35,164 nt of DNA. Origin: Rhodopirellula sp. (lineage in GTDB: Bacteria > Planctomycetota > Planctomycetia > Pirellulales > Pirellulaceae). Below the pieces are notes generated by a model. The model searched no databases. It saw nothing but the letters and a program-made list of their open reading frames with translations, and was not told the origin of the DNA. The translations under genes and the position numbers were made by a program. This document shows, one piece after another, positions 22,506-32,477 of the stretch. The first letter of the stretch is position 1, and each line of letters begins with the position of its first letter. Location: NCBI GenBank assembly GCA_024644085.1, contig JAHELS010000041.1, forward strand, positions 1 to 35,164, given 5' to 3'.

Positions 22506-24917
22506 TTACTTTTTCTTCTTCGGTCGGCGGCGCTTGTTCGGCGGTTGGACCGGTTCCTCGGGCTTGGAAATCTGGCTACGAATGCGTTCAGCCAACGATT
22601 GAGACTTCTCCGCCGTCGGCACCGCGGTTCCCTCCAGCACTGCCGCGTCAAAATGCTTTCCGCTGGGCAGGGTTTTCTTGACAAGCACGCGTTCGCAAAT
22701 GCCCCAGAGACTGCTGGTAATGAAATAGATGCACAGACCCGCTGGAACGCGGAAAAAAAACAATCCCATCATCAACGTCATGATGTTCATCATTTTCTGG
22801 GTCATCGCCGTCTGCTCGTCCGTGGCCGGCGGCATGAACATCTTTTGCTGGGCCAAAAACAAGACAACGACGATCACCGGCAGGATGTTGAAGTAGGGAC
22901 CCAGCCATCCGGTGCCACGACCCGAGAGGTAATCCCAAAGCCAATCGCCCCAATACGCGAACATATCAGGGCCGGCCAGGTTCGATGCCCAATTGGTGGA
23001 TCCGGAAAAAGCCGCCTGGCGAAGTTCGATATCGACCGACAACGCACGGTACAAACCAATGAAGATCGGCAACTGCAGAAACATCGGCAAGCAGCCGGCC
23101 AGCGGATTGAAGCCGACACGCTGCTGAAGCTCGCGCTGAGCCTTCAGCTTGCCCTCCATGTCATCCTTGTACTGGTCGTTGATCTTCTTCAACTCCGGCG
23201 CCAACTCCTGCATTTTCTGTGCGTTCACGGCCGCCTTGCGACTGAGCGGGAACATTGCGCCACGAACAATTACCGTCAACAGGATGATTGCAACCGCGTA
23301 GTTGCCCACGGCCGAAAGGATGTGCAACAGGCCGGCAAGCAATTTTGCAAATCCAGAAAACCAACCGTAGTAAATGCAGTCGCCCAACTCGTGCTTCGCC
23401 AACAGGTCAGGCTGCTTCGGCCCGGCGAACATTTTCAGATCCTGGCGAAGCGAGGCTCCGGAGGGTACCGCCGCTATCACGCTGTCGAGGTAAAACGTTG
23501 AGTTGACCGCTCGTTCTTTGTGTCGCGGTATCTCCTCGGGGATCGCGGCTATGCCCGCGGCGGCTCGTCGAAAGGTCGTCAACGACGATGTGCCCTCCGG
23601 CGGGACATAGGCAACGGTGAAGTATTGAGCATCGACCCCGATGTACTTCATGTCGCGTGAATTGCCGTCTCCATCGGGTGCGAAGATGGTCAGATTCGGA
23701 TCCTTGGCTTCCTTTTTTGCCCGCTTGAGCAGGTCGTAGCCGCTGATCAATTCATGTCCATCGGCTGCTGTTTTGTAAACGACGTCGCGAGCGGCGGCTC
23801 CCGAAAAATTCGGGCTGATCTTGGTGCTGTACCACCATCCCTCGAGGGTGATTCCGTTTGCACCTTCCAGGCGATACGCCAAATCCTGAGGCTCATCATC
23901 GAGGTTGTCGATCTGGATCGACATGTCGACGATGTACGACGATGGGACCAGCGAATAACTTCGCAACATTCGAACTGGTCCGCCACCGACAGGCTCCATC
24001 TCGGCCGCGGAAAGTTCCACTGTGAATTGTGCCGATTGGGACGCGTCGCCTTGCGTGGCATTGGAATCCCAGATCAGCTCGCTCGGATCCTCGATTCCCG
24101 TGATCGAACCCTCGTTGGTCAAGATTCCTTTTCGATTCACCTGACTCAGCGTCATCAGGCATGACAATCGCGAGAGGTTCCCGGAAACTTGATCAGCTCC
24201 GCCGTGACGGGCAAGCCGCACAAGATCGAGCGGATGTTGGCTCAGCGTAGCGGTGAGCTTCACCGGGTTCGCAGCGCTGCCGCGCATCACGTCGATCGAA
24301 ATCTTGTCCTTTGGCTTCGTCTCAATCAGGGCGCGGGAGATTTCATCGCTCGTGGCAACGGGTTGATCATTGATGGCAACGATGATGTCGCCGACGCGGA
24401 CGCCCGCAATCTCAGCCGGTGTGCCGGGTCCGACCACGTTGACCAAGACGCCGCTGGACGTGCTTGCCGCCTCGCCCGCGAAGTACCCCAGGTAACCGGA
24501 ACGGACGTCGACGCGCCGATACTTCAGATGGCCGTCTTTATCGCGTTCGGTCAACTCGATGCGTTCAACACCGCCACCGCGGCTGTTCAACGTCACGAGC
24601 ATGTAGTATCCGAGCGAGGGATCCATGGATCCAAGCGTCAACCATTTCGGACGAGATGGCCGCTCGGGTGTGGGCTCCGCGGAATCCTCGCTTGCCTCGC
24701 CTGCGTCGGGATCGACCGCAGGCTCGTTGCCGGGGTCGGGTTCGGCTGGCGTGTCGGGACGATCGGGATCGTCACCCTCAACAAGCACATCGGCCGCTTG
24801 ATTGGGTTGTTGCCCGGCTTGCGGGTCACGCTGCGGCGCAAACATGACCCGCAACGAGAAATACATGAAGAAGAACGCTGTCGAAGCGACGATAAACGTG
24901 AGCAGACGGCGTTCCAC
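22506..24917 (-). CDS. yidC: YidC/Oxa1 membrane insertase with inserted PDZ domain
   Basis: An 803-residue insertase, far longer than E. coli YidC (548). It has an N-terminal membrane segment ([22 protein letters not shown]), a Pro/Asp/Glu-rich linker, then the start of the periplasmic beta domain ([23 protein letters not shown]). A PDZ domain follows near residues 140-225 ([25 protein letters not shown] is its core), then the rest of the periplasmic domain. The C-terminal insertase core has [14 protein letters not shown] with the conserved Arg, [19 protein letters not shown] and further helices, ending in a basic KRRRPKKKK tail suited to ribosome contact. GTG at 24917 gives the usual MERRLL start; a TTG at 24929 is the alternative. 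It inserts and folds inner-membrane proteins with or without SecYEG. Confidence 0.93.
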   Translation of the reverse strand: MERRLLTFIVASTAFFFMYFSLRVMFAPQRDPQAGQQPNQAADVLVEGDDPDRPDTPAEPDPGNEPAVDPDAGEASEDSAEPTPERPSRPKWLTLGSMDPSLGYYMLVTLNSRGGGVERIELTERDKDGHLKYRRVDVRSGYLGYFAGEAASTSSGVLVNVVGPGTPAEIAGVRVGDIIVAINDQPVATSDEISRALIETKPKDKISIDVMRGSAANPVKLTATLSQHPLDLVRLARHGGADQVSGNLSRLSCLMTLSQVNRKGILTNEGSITGIEDPSELIWDSNATQGDASQSAQFTVELSAAEMEPVGGGPVRMLRSYSLVPSSYIVDMSIQIDNLDDEPQDLAYRLEGANGITLEGWWYSTKISPNFSGAAARDVVYKTAADGHELISGYDLLKRAKKEAKDPNLTIFAPDGDGNSRDMKYIGVDAQYFTVAYVPPEGTSSLTTFRRAAAGIAAIPEEIPRHKERAVNSTFYLDSVIAAVPSGASLRQDLKMFAGPKQPDLLAKHELGDCIYYGWFSGFAKLLAGLLHILSAVGNYAVAIILLTVIVRGAMFPLSRKAAVNAQKMQELAPELKKINDQYKDDMEGKLKAQRELQQRVGFNPLAGCLPMFLQLPIFIGLYRALSVDIELRQAAFSGSTNWASNLAGPDMFAYWGDWLWDYLSGRGTGWLGPYFNILPVIVVVLFLAQQKMFMPPATDEQTAMTQKMMNIMTLMMGLFFFRVPAGLCIYFITSSLWGICERVLVKKTLPSGKHFDAAVLEGTAVPTAEKSQSLAERIRSQISKPEEPVQPPNKRRRPKKKK

Positions 24918-25125
24918 GATCGGTCCCAATGTGGGGAGAAGGGCAAAAAACGGTTCCCGTACCGGTGGTTATTCTGTCGCCCCGGCCAAATCTTGGGAAG
25001 GTGGACGCGGGGGCGGGCAGGACGGCCCGGTGTGGTCGATGACCGGTCCGAACGGAATCCACCGGGGGACCTCCGCCGGGATTCGGCGGATTGTCGGCGT
25101 CATCTGGGATCCTTCGACGTGCCGA
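24918..25125. other. Intergenic region between the large cytochrome gene and yidC, with hairpins
   Basis: A 208-bp gap. It contains the perfect hairpin TCCGCCG-N5-CGGCGGA (25072-25090), 36 bp after the stop of the upstream gene, and near it a weaker CCGGT/ACCGG pair on the yidC side. No T-tract is seen, so a rho-independent terminator is not supported. The yidC promoter is probably here but is not recognisable. Confidence 0.4.
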
Positions 25126-28100
25126 TCAGCGGCGTGACGCGACTTCCAGAGGCGGAACAACACCCAGATAGGCCATCATGTCGCTGATTTCCTGGAGGGT
25201 CAGATCATCCAGCAAGCCGCTTGGCATGATGCTGCTTGTACTCGGCAGAATTTGATCGATATCCGATTCTGCAATCCGCATGACATGGTTGTTCGCGTCA
25301 CGAATCTCGATCGATTGATCCTTGCGTTGGCTAACCATTCCGGTCAAAGCGCGTCCATCGAGGGTCAGCACTTTCTTGCTCGCGTATTGGTCGCTGACGA
25401 CGTGGCCGGGATAGAGGATCGACTCGAGGATCTCACGCTTGCTGAAACGGCGGGCGATCCCTGAAAGGGTCGGTCCAATCGATTCACCGTAATTGCCAAA
25501 TTGATGGCACGCGGCACAACGCGCTTTGGTGAATGCGTTTCGACCGTGCACCGGATCGCCAAATTTACCCTTGTCGGATTCGAGGTAATCGACCAGTTGA
25601 TCAAAGTCCCATCGAGATTCGCCTTCGTTGGGCAATTCGGCCGCCGGGCGATCCGGGTAGGTCTTTGCATACCACTTTTTCCAGGGACGCATGCTCGTGG
25701 CAGCTTTTTCCGGACGCTGCATCCCGGTCCAGTGTTCCAGCAAACTTTCAACGTTTTCGAAGCTGCGTTCATGTTCCTCGGCGCGGACGCCAAGCAGAAT
25801 CAATTGACGAATCGCCATCGGATCATCGGTCGCAACGGCCACAGTTTGAAGAGCTTTGACGACTTCGTCGGCCGCCTGGTCTTCGACGACGCTGAGGCTA
25901 CGGACAAGGTAATCCCAGTTTTCACCCTCGGGATTCTGTGCCAGTGCCATCGCAACCACGGCGCGACGTTCGGGCTCGGTGCGCCACAAGCCGCGCAGGT
26001 AAGCCCCCGATTCTTCATCGGTTGCCGTCGCGAGCATCGCGATGATTCCCGTTCGAAGTCGACGCTCGAGATCGCCCGGGTCGGGTCGCGCAATGAGTTT
26101 CTGGTCGAGTTTGCGAAGTACTTTTGCTTTTTCATCATCAATCGGCCGCTCGAGGCGATAGATCGCGGCCAACGCGGCATTTCGCCAAACCGCTCCCTGT
26201 TCCAGGATTGCGTTGATGTCTTCGTCCGACAGCGATTCGGCAAAGTCACGCGACACGCTCATCAAATACATCGAAAGGGCACTCGACGACGCACCGTTGG
26301 CGGCATTCTCGTAATACTTGAGAATCTGGAATCGCTGTTCAGCCGTCCAATCGTGCGAGAGGAATTGCAGGCACATTGCTACCAGCGTCCGATCGACTTG
26401 ATCGTGATCACCGTTGATGAAATCAAGTGCCCGGTTGGCAACACTGTCGGCCCCGAGGTAGGCGGCCAGACGGATCAATTCGTGGTTCATCCGGTTGTCA
26501 CCGGCAGGGAATTCCTCGGCAATTTGGTCACGAAGCGCGGGGACGCGCGAAGGGTCGATCTTTCCGCGATGCAGGGCCACCTCGCACAGCCGCAACGTAT
26601 CCACAAAGTCGGCGTCGCTAAGAAACTCAGTCATCAACTCACTGGCACGCTGCAATACGGCCATACAGGTTTCCTCGGTCGGGTCCGCGTTCACCAACGC
26701 CAGCAGCCCTACGATTCCGATTCGCGTATCGGGATTGGCCAGGACATCGTCTCGCCATATTTCAACGGGCATTCTCTCGAGCACGCGGCGAGCTACGAAC
26801 GCAAGCGTGCGATCTTCGTCGGCCAACAGCGGCAACACTGCGTCAACGTCTTCAGGCAATTCGCCGCTACGCAAGATTGCCTCGCATGCGGCACGTCGGA
26901 CACGGGCATCCCTGTCATCAAGCAATTCAACCAACCGCGCGGCACTACGTTCGTCCGGATGCAGACCCATCATCGCGGCGGCGCGAGCCCGAACAACTTC
27001 ACTCTCGGCCCGACTGAGTTCCAGAACGAGGTCTTCGCTCGGAATCGGCCCGAACAACTGCATCAAATCCATGGCTCTTGTACGGTAATGCGACGGGTTG
27101 TCGTTGCTGTAGGCGACCCCGGCCACCAATTGGCCCCATTGATCACCGAGTTCCCGTTTGATCGAGGCAATTTCCTGGCGTGCCCACGCCGATTCAAGCT
27201 GCGGTTGGCGGATTGCCGCAGCGATACCGGTGCCGAGGCTCTTCATTCGATCCGGGATCTCTCCCTTGTAAACGACGCGATAAACGCCACCCGCGGTCCC
27301 GCGACCGCCTGTGCAGAAGTAAAGTCCGCCGTCGGGTCCGACATCCAAGTCCGTCACATTCAACGGTTGGCCTTTGAGAAACACCTCGCTGTCGGCGATG
27401 TACCCCGATCCACGCGGCTTGAGTCGCACATTCAAGATCCGTCCTTCCGACCAATCGGCAAGGAAGAAGGAACTGTGATATCGGACCGGGAACATGTAAT
27501 GTTCATAGCAAACGGCGCCGGTCGGACTTCCCTTGCCGGTGTCCAAAACGCTCGGCAGTCGGTCGTAGTAGTGCTCGGGCCATTTTGCCCATCCGGTGCG
27601 CCATCCGAATTCGCCCGCTTCGGCGACATCAAACAGCATCGTCGGTCGATACCAGGCGGTATCAAAGTCGGCTTCCATGTCGGCGTCGTGAACAAACAGC
27701 CCGCCCTGCGGGTGAAACACCAGGTCGTAGGCGTTGCGAATGCCGCCAGCAACTCGTTCGATGATCGAACCGTCGGCGTCAGTTCTTATGACCGTCCCGC
27801 CGGGAGCCTTGATTCCCATCCCATGACCTGCGGGATCTTCGTACCGCGGCAACAAGTCGCCCTCGTACGTATCGCGGTAGGTTTCGCCGTCACCGGTTTC
27901 GCCGATGACCCGGACATGGCTGCCGACCGAGACGTAGATCATTCCATCGGGTCCGAGCCGTATCCCGTGTGGACCGTGCTCCCCGGCCTTACCTTCAAAC
28001 TTGACAATCGCCTTGACCTCTTCGAGCGTTCCGTTGCGATCCTTGTCGGTCAATCGATAGAGCGCAGTTCCATCGGGACCTTCGCCAGTGACGAACACCT

Positions 28101-28929
28101 CGCCGTTGAGCGCCAAGATTCCCTGACACGACTTGACCTTGTCACAATAAGTGCGGACATGCTCGGGAATCCCGTCATCGTCCTTGTCGAACACCAATAG
28201 CAGCGGTCCATTTTCCTGAGAAACGATGATGTGACCAAATTCGTTGAACGTCATCGCGATGACCGAACCGATTTGTTCGTCGCTGAGGACGCGTTGCACT
28301 CCAAAGCCTTTTTGGATTTGAAATCGTTCTCGCTGTTCCGATTGTTTCTCCGCTTGCACGTCAACGTCGAGGTCCCACGGCACGGTGTCACCCAGTTTTC
28401 CGAACGCGGCGGCTGCTCCCCAGAGTCGATCATTGAAAACCACTGTTTCCCACATCGGGCTGTCCTCGGTGGAAGTTCTCCACTCCGGTCCTGAGCTGAA
28501 TGTGTACCAGTCATCCTGGTCGACTGGGCGTATCGATACACGGGCTGCCAAAGCAGCTGTCTCGCCATGTGTGTTGACCACACTGACCGCGACGACGTTC
28601 CGCCCGATCTCGAGATAATCGGTGATGTCGTACTGTTGCATTTCACGTGATGAAGTGCCGCTACCAACCTTGTTGCCGTTGACAAACAACTCGTAGGCGT
28701 CGTCGGCCGCAATCTCGATGCGGCCCACTGCCTGCACACGCAAATTGATCGGCTTGCGAAACAGGCACGTTTCGCCTTCGGGAATTGGATTCTCCAGCGT
28801 GCTGCCGGTGGCCCAAATCCACTGGGCTTCGTCCGCAGAAGCGTTCGAAAACCCTAGCGTTACGGTCATCACAGCGATCGCGCCCAGGCAACAACGGGTC
28901 AGCGAGCAGAAACGGATCAAGCCTTCCAT
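25126..28929 (-). CDS. Secreted propeller/HEAT-repeat protein with Planctomycete heme-binding domain
   Basis: From the ATG at 28929 this is 1267 residues with a Sec signal (about 1-32, ending SNASA). The first 190 residues look like a galactose-binding-type beta domain (AQWIWATGSTLENP...; ELFVNGNKVGSGTSSREMQQYDIT). A membrane-bound-dehydrogenase-type beta-propeller (TIGR02604-like) follows, about 205-580: GPHGIRLGPDGMIYVSVGSHV, HGMGIKAPGGTVIRTDADG. Residues about 600-1050 are helical HEAT-type repeats (RAAAMMGLHPDERSAARLVELL, DRDARVRRAACEAILRSG). The C-terminus is a TIGR02603-type heme domain with CAACH near residue 1138, ILYPGHVVSDQYAS and MPSGLLDDLT. It is probably periplasmic and involved in oxidation of sugar-like substrates; this role is inferred from domain content only. 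Confidence 0.87.
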   Translation of the reverse strand: MEGLIRFCSLTRCCLGAIAVMTVTLGFSNASADEAQWIWATGSTLENPIPEGETCLFRKPINLRVQAVGRIEIAADDAYELFVNGNKVGSGTSSREMQQYDITDYLEIGRNVVAVSVVNTHGETAALAARVSIRPVDQDDWYTFSSGPEWRTSTEDSPMWETVVFNDRLWGAAAAFGKLGDTVPWDLDVDVQAEKQSEQRERFQIQKGFGVQRVLSDEQIGSVIAMTFNEFGHIIVSQENGPLLLVFDKDDDGIPEHVRTYCDKVKSCQGILALNGEVFVTGEGPDGTALYRLTDKDRNGTLEEVKAIVKFEGKAGEHGPHGIRLGPDGMIYVSVGSHVRVIGETGDGETYRDTYEGDLLPRYEDPAGHGMGIKAPGGTVIRTDADGSIIERVAGGIRNAYDLVFHPQGGLFVHDADMEADFDTAWYRPTMLFDVAEAGEFGWRTGWAKWPEHYYDRLPSVLDTGKGSPTGAVCYEHYMFPVRYHSSFFLADWSEGRILNVRLKPRGSGYIADSEVFLKGQPLNVTDLDVGPDGGLYFCTGGRGTAGGVYRVVYKGEIPDRMKSLGTGIAAAIRQPQLESAWARQEIASIKRELGDQWGQLVAGVAYSNDNPSHYRTRAMDLMQLFGPIPSEDLVLELSRAESEVVRARAAAMMGLHPDERSAARLVELLDDRDARVRRAACEAILRSGELPEDVDAVLPLLADEDRTLAFVARRVLERMPVEIWRDDVLANPDTRIGIVGLLALVNADPTEETCMAVLQRASELMTEFLSDADFVDTLRLCEVALHRGKIDPSRVPALRDQIAEEFPAGDNRMNHELIRLAAYLGADSVANRALDFINGDHDQVDRTLVAMCLQFLSHDWTAEQRFQILKYYENAANGASSSALSMYLMSVSRDFAESLSDEDINAILEQGAVWRNAALAAIYRLERPIDDEKAKVLRKLDQKLIARPDPGDLERRLRTGIIAMLATATDEESGAYLRGLWRTEPERRAVVAMALAQNPEGENWDYLVRSLSVVEDQAADEVVKALQTVAVATDDPMAIRQLILLGVRAEEHERSFENVESLLEHWTGMQRPEKAATSMRPWKKWYAKTYPDRPAAELPNEGESRWDFDQLVDYLESDKGKFGDPVHGRNAFTKARCAACHQFGNYGESIGPTLSGIARRFSKREILESILYPGHVVSDQYASKKVLTLDGRALTGMVSQRKDQSIEIRDANNHVMRIAESDIDQILPSTSSIMPSGLLDDLTLQEISDMMAYLGVVPPLEVASRR

Positions 28930-29247
28930 GGCAAATACATCGGTTTGGGAGGAGCGGAATGGGTCCACAGATTAGTGAGGAGATTAGGCAGACCCCCGCA
29001 CCTGATGCAAGATTGATCTCAACGGCCGCAAACCGCCCGGTCCTTGCTACTTACCTTGATTCGCACCGCGCGAGGGCCTGCCCAGTGGCACGCCCCGCCG
29101 ATCGCTTCTACAAAGAATGTCGATCGGACTCGAGTAAACGGGTCGGAACAGCATTTGCTGGTGGATCGTGCGTCTGCAGGTAGACAGATTTGCGAGTAGA
29201 AAACCGGGTTGGTTCACAACCAATGATTTCATTTCGGAGTGGTCCTG
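28930..29247. other. Divergent promoter region between the cytochrome gene and ypfJ
   Basis: A 318-bp gap between divergent genes. I see an inverted repeat at 29209-29223 (listed separately) and a GATCG/CGATC pair around 29100-29125. No convincing -35/-10 pair and no RNA gene are visible. A minus frame through 29047-29385 is antisense to ypfJ and not supported. Confidence 0.5.
29209..29223. promoter_or_regulatory. Inverted repeat in the ypfJ leader
   Basis: TTGGTT-CAC-AACCAA is a perfect 6-bp inverted repeat ending 24 bp before the ypfJ ATG and just before its GGAG ribosome site (29236-29239). It could be an operator or a small leader hairpin. Confidence 0.35.
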
Positions 29248-30108
29248 ATGAGATGGCGTGGTCGTCGACAGAGTGAAAACGTGCAAGACAGGCGCGGAAT
29301 GGGGGGACGCACCGTGGTGGGCGGCGGCCTCGGGATGCTGGTCATTGCAATCATCATCGGGCTGCTGGGCGGCGATCCGCGCCAAGTCATGCAGCAGGCT
29401 CAGCAGGGCGGACAGGTGGCCGTAGGCGGCGGAGGCGGCGCACCAGCCGAATTGTCACCTCGAGACGTTGAACGGGGCGAGTTCGTCGCAACCGTGCTGG
29501 CCGACAGCGAAGATGTCTGGAATCGATTGTTCGAACAGTCCGGTCTACGCTACGAGGAACCGAAGCTCGAACTTTTCTCGCAAAGCACCCGCTCGGCGTG
29601 CGGCGCGGCGACCTCCGCGGCCGGACCGTTCTATTGTCCGGCGGACAAGAAAGTGTATCTCGACACCGCCTTCTTTGATCAGCTTGCTCGACAGCTCGGG
29701 GCGCCGGGCGATTTTGCACAGGCATACGTGATCGCTCACGAAGTCGGACATCATGTTCAAAATCTGCTGGGCAAAACATCGGAGCTGGACCAGATTCGCG
29801 GCCGTGTCCCCCAGGAAGAGTACAACAAGTACTCCGTCATGCTTGAATTGCAGGCCGACTACTACGCCGGGGTCATGTTCCACCATGCCCAACGGCAAAA
29901 GAACATTCTCGAACCAGGTGACATCGAAGAGGGATTGCGTGCCGCGGCGGCCATTGGCGACGACACTCTACAGGAACGCAGCCAGGGTCATGCGAACCAG
30001 GAAACATTCACCCACGGCACCAGCGAACAACGAGTCCGTTGGTTCATAAAGGGACTCGAGACCGGCGATCCCGCGCAGGGCGACACCTTCAACACGTCAC
30101 AGCTGTAA
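29248..30108 (+). CDS. ypfJ: Neutral zinc metallopeptidase, YpfJ family
   Basis: From the ATG at 29248 (GGAG eight bases upstream) this is 286 residues. The N-terminus is basic (MRWRGRRQSENVQDRRG), followed by one membrane segment (VVGGGLGMLVIAIIIGLLGG). The rest therefore faces the periplasm. The family motifs are clear: EDVWNRLFEQSGLRYEEPKLELF, CGAATSAAGPFYCPADKKVYLD, the zinc site HEVGHHVQNLLG (residues about 163-174) and the third ligand Glu in LELQADYYAGV. The end, TFTHGTSEQRVRWFIKGLETGDPAQGDTF, is also typical. The physiological substrate of YpfJ proteins is not known to me. A GTG three codons upstream is less likely as the start. Confidence 0.93.
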   Translation: MRWRGRRQSENVQDRRGMGGRTVVGGGLGMLVIAIIIGLLGGDPRQVMQQAQQGGQVAVGGGGGAPAELSPRDVERGEFVATVLADSEDVWNRLFEQSGLRYEEPKLELFSQSTRSACGAATSAAGPFYCPADKKVYLDTAFFDQLARQLGAPGDFAQAYVIAHEVGHHVQNLLGKTSELDQIRGRVPQEEYNKYSVMLELQADYYAGVMFHHAQRQKNILEPGDIEEGLRAAAAIGDDTLQERSQGHANQETFTHGTSEQRVRWFIKGLETGDPAQGDTFNTSQL

Positions 30109-30127
30109 CACAAGCGGTCGGTCCTCC

Positions 30128-30150
30128 ATGCCGTCACATTGTCACGGCAT
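30128..30150. terminator. Hairpin between convergent ypfJ and rlmM-like genes
   Basis: ATGCCGT (30128-30134) and ACGGCAT (30144-30150) pair as a 7-bp stem that overlaps the stop codon of the minus-strand gene. It lies in the 25-bp space between convergent genes, where a shared terminator is expected, but no T-tract follows on either strand. Confidence 0.3.
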
Positions 30151-31177
30151 AGCAGACTTCGCACTTGTTTCGCGCCAGTTGACGCACCCGAACTTGCTGC
30201 GGTTTCCATGACTCGATGGTTTGCGTCCAGCGGTCCATCAGCCCCGCGGATTTGTAGTCACCAATTTTGAGGGTGATCAACAGCCCACGAAATTCGCTGA
30301 CCCGGTGCGTGACAATGTTTTGGATTGAGAAAAGTGTCTTGTCCGGTTTGACGTTGGAATCGACGAGCAACCATTTCGCACCCTGGTATTCTTTTCGCGG
30401 CAAATCCCCGGCACGGGCCCGAATGTGTCGAAATCGGGGGTGCGCGGCGATTCGCGGATCCATGTCGGCCGGATCAATTCCAATGACCTGCATCCCCAGT
30501 TCAAGCAAGCGTCCGCATGCGCCGCCCGGGGCGCTGCCGATTTCGACCACGAGGTCACCGGCTTGCATATCGAACCCGCTCCACGCGATCGCCTCAGCCG
30601 CCTTGTAATAGGCCCTCGATATCGGTTCGTACCGTGGCTCAATCGGCTGGACGCCCCCCGGCCAGCGCGATGGCCAATCGTGCGCCAAGTGGGTTCCGAA
30701 AAACCAATGCGATGGATCGACAAGTACCACATCGAGAACACGGTCGCCCGGCTGAGCGATCCGGTTGGGCAGATCGCATCGCAACCACTGCGTCTTGATC
30801 GCCTCGTGGATTTCCGCGGCAACGGCCCGGGACACCTCGTCGATGCCCGGCTCGAATCCGAAACGTCCGATCGGAAGGCGATCTTTGGGCCACACGTGAA
30901 GCTGGTCAAACAGCAAGACGGATGGGTTTTTCTCTTCAAGTTGTCGTCGCAGTGCCGAGATTTGAACTGCGGAATCTTCGTCATGGGATTGGCCGATTGA
31001 ATGGGCGGCCGATCGAATGAAGACGCCGACGGGTAACTCGGCCCCGGCATCGTTTTTTGCGGTGACAAATCCGGGACGCGAAAAGGCCAGTCGCCAACCG
31101 GCACCGGCCATCTCGCTCTTGACTACCTGCTCCGCACCGCAAGCACAGCAGAGCATCGCGAAAGTTGGCTCGCTCAT
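30134..31177 (-). CDS. RlmM-like SAM-dependent 2'-O-ribose methyltransferase
   Basis: A 347-residue protein. Residues 1-165 form an RNA-binding-type N-terminal region like the THUMP part of RlmM (COG2933). Residues 185-347 are a FtsJ/RrmJ-type methyltransferase: SRAYYKAAEAI with Lys192, the SAM loop VEIGSAPGGACGRLLE (211-226), LLVDSNVKP with Asp273, LKIGD with Lys304 and NKCEVCYAV with Glu340. This is the full K-D-K-E tetrad of ribose 2'-O-methyltransferases. E. coli RlmM methylates C2498 of 23S rRNA, so a 23S target is a reasonable guess. The ATG at 31177 overlaps the stop of the amidohydrolase gene (ATGA), so the two are probably cotranslated, though no functional link is evident. Confidence 0.85.
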   Translation of the reverse strand: MSEPTFAMLCCACGAEQVVKSEMAGAGWRLAFSRPGFVTAKNDAGAELPVGVFIRSAAHSIGQSHDEDSAVQISALRRQLEEKNPSVLLFDQLHVWPKDRLPIGRFGFEPGIDEVSRAVAAEIHEAIKTQWLRCDLPNRIAQPGDRVLDVVLVDPSHWFFGTHLAHDWPSRWPGGVQPIEPRYEPISRAYYKAAEAIAWSGFDMQAGDLVVEIGSAPGGACGRLLELGMQVIGIDPADMDPRIAAHPRFRHIRARAGDLPRKEYQGAKWLLVDSNVKPDKTLFSIQNIVTHRVSEFRGLLITLKIGDYKSAGLMDRWTQTIESWKPQQVRVRQLARNKCEVCYAVTM

Positions 31178-32454
31178 TGAATGTCCTCGCCGGTATGTTT
31201 CGCTCGATAGTTCTCCAGTCGTTGAGCGACGCCGGGGATCAACCTGGCCGCGTTTTCGTAATACAGTTTGCGAAGCACGTCATCGGGCAAGTCAACGCCG
31301 TAGATCTGCCATAAGCCCTGTGGTGGTGGAACCTTCTCGCTGTAAGCAAACGATTCATCGCGAGTCTCAAAGAACCGCCAATAGATGCGGACTCGCGTTT
31401 CTGGCCACGGACCGTCGGTACCGAACAGCAACCGGTCGGCGTATCGAATCATGAACTCGCGGGCCGTAAAGGGCTGACGTCCCAACTCCGAAATCCGCGA
31501 AGCCGGTTCGATCGACAGATTCGGATATCGATCGAGCCATCGACCCACCCTTTTAAGATCTTCGGCGTTGTTGGCCACGTGTGCACCGATGAAATGGGTT
31601 TCCGGGTGCCTCGCAATCACGCGGTTGCGTGCCGCAAACAGTTCATCACGTCCGGGGAATTCGTCACCATGGAAACTCCACTCCGGGTGCCGGCTGAGTT
31701 CCTCCCATCGTTCGTTGGTCGCATCGATCGGGTCAAAAAACGCCGCCGGATCCGCTGTATGGATGATCACGGGTATTCCCAATTCGCCGCAGGCTTTCCA
31801 AATCGGATCGAACCGGCGATCGTCCACCTCGATCAGTGATCCATCGGGGTTTCGGTGTCCGAGCCCGAATCGCTTGAAGATTTTCACGCCGCTGATGCCT
31901 GCTTCGACCGCCTCGGCAAGTGCGTCGGCCGTCCGGGCGGCGAATCCAGAGCGATGGCAAGCCCAAGTTGCCGGATCGTCATCGACACCGTCACCCTGCC
32001 AGTCAATGTTTGCGAAAATCACGAAGCGATCTTTGTAATCGCTCCACAAATACTTTCTATGCTGCTGCAACTGGCCACCGAGTTTCCCGTCAAGGGAAAC
32101 GCAAACCGCAATCTGGTTGCGATCCATCATTGCCACGTAGTCATCGAGTGTTTGTTGATTGCCACGCATCTTGTAGTAGAAGTGCGTGTGCACATCGACG
32201 GCCGGAAATTTCGCCTGCGACTTTGGATTCGCCGCCACAACGAGCTTGCTTTGCGGCCGGAAATTGCGAAGCAGCAGGTCGCGACCTTCGCGGCCGTCCA
32301 ATGGTTGGCCGGATGTCGCCGTTTGCGATGCATCATCTGTCTCCTGTGCCGATACCGGTTGACAGGCGGTAAGAACCATCCAGATCGCAGCGGGCGCGAC
32401 CAGTTGGGCTACAATGTCAGTGGCAGGCGTGGCGTTGCGATCAATGTTTCGCAT
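31174..32454 (-). CDS. Amidohydrolase-2 family protein, probable lipoprotein
   Basis: A 426-residue TIM-barrel metal-dependent hydrolase of the amidohydrolase-2 type. The metal motif HTH (His89, His91) is in FPAVDVHTHFYYKM. Further expected residues are His in PVIIHTADPAAFF, His in HFIGAHVANN and the catalytic Asp in LLFGTDGPW near the end. The N-terminus contains WMVLTAC at 25-31, a lipobox with Cys31, so it is probably anchored to a membrane on the periplasmic side; plain Sec cleavage after VSA-Q is the alternative. The family includes decarboxylases and lactonases, and the substrate here is unknown. The gene is upstream of and overlaps the rlmM-like gene. The ATG at 32454 is the first in frame. 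Confidence 0.88.
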   Translation of the reverse strand: MRNIDRNATPATDIVAQLVAPAAIWMVLTACQPVSAQETDDASQTATSGQPLDGREGRDLLLRNFRPQSKLVVAANPKSQAKFPAVDVHTHFYYKMRGNQQTLDDYVAMMDRNQIAVCVSLDGKLGGQLQQHRKYLWSDYKDRFVIFANIDWQGDGVDDDPATWACHRSGFAARTADALAEAVEAGISGVKIFKRFGLGHRNPDGSLIEVDDRRFDPIWKACGELGIPVIIHTADPAAFFDPIDATNERWEELSRHPEWSFHGDEFPGRDELFAARNRVIARHPETHFIGAHVANNAEDLKRVGRWLDRYPNLSIEPASRISELGRQPFTAREFMIRYADRLLFGTDGPWPETRVRIYWRFFETRDESFAYSEKVPPPQGLWQIYGVDLPDDVLRKLYYENAARLIPGVAQRLENYRAKHTGEDIQ

Positions 32455-32477
32455 GTGGGACTCCCCGGACGCGCCGT

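Noticed and set aside
26641..26670. A TGGCACG string resembling a sigma-54 -24 element
   Set aside because: It is in coding sequence and the following GC is at the wrong spacing.
25501..28200. An 899-residue open frame on the plus strand inside the large cytochrome/HEAT gene
   Set aside because: It is exactly antisense to a clearly homologous gene and has no recognisable domain. Long antisense frames recur in this window (also 13165-14346, 22356-23501, 24189-25187, 31855-32490), so codon bias in GC-rich DNA explains it.
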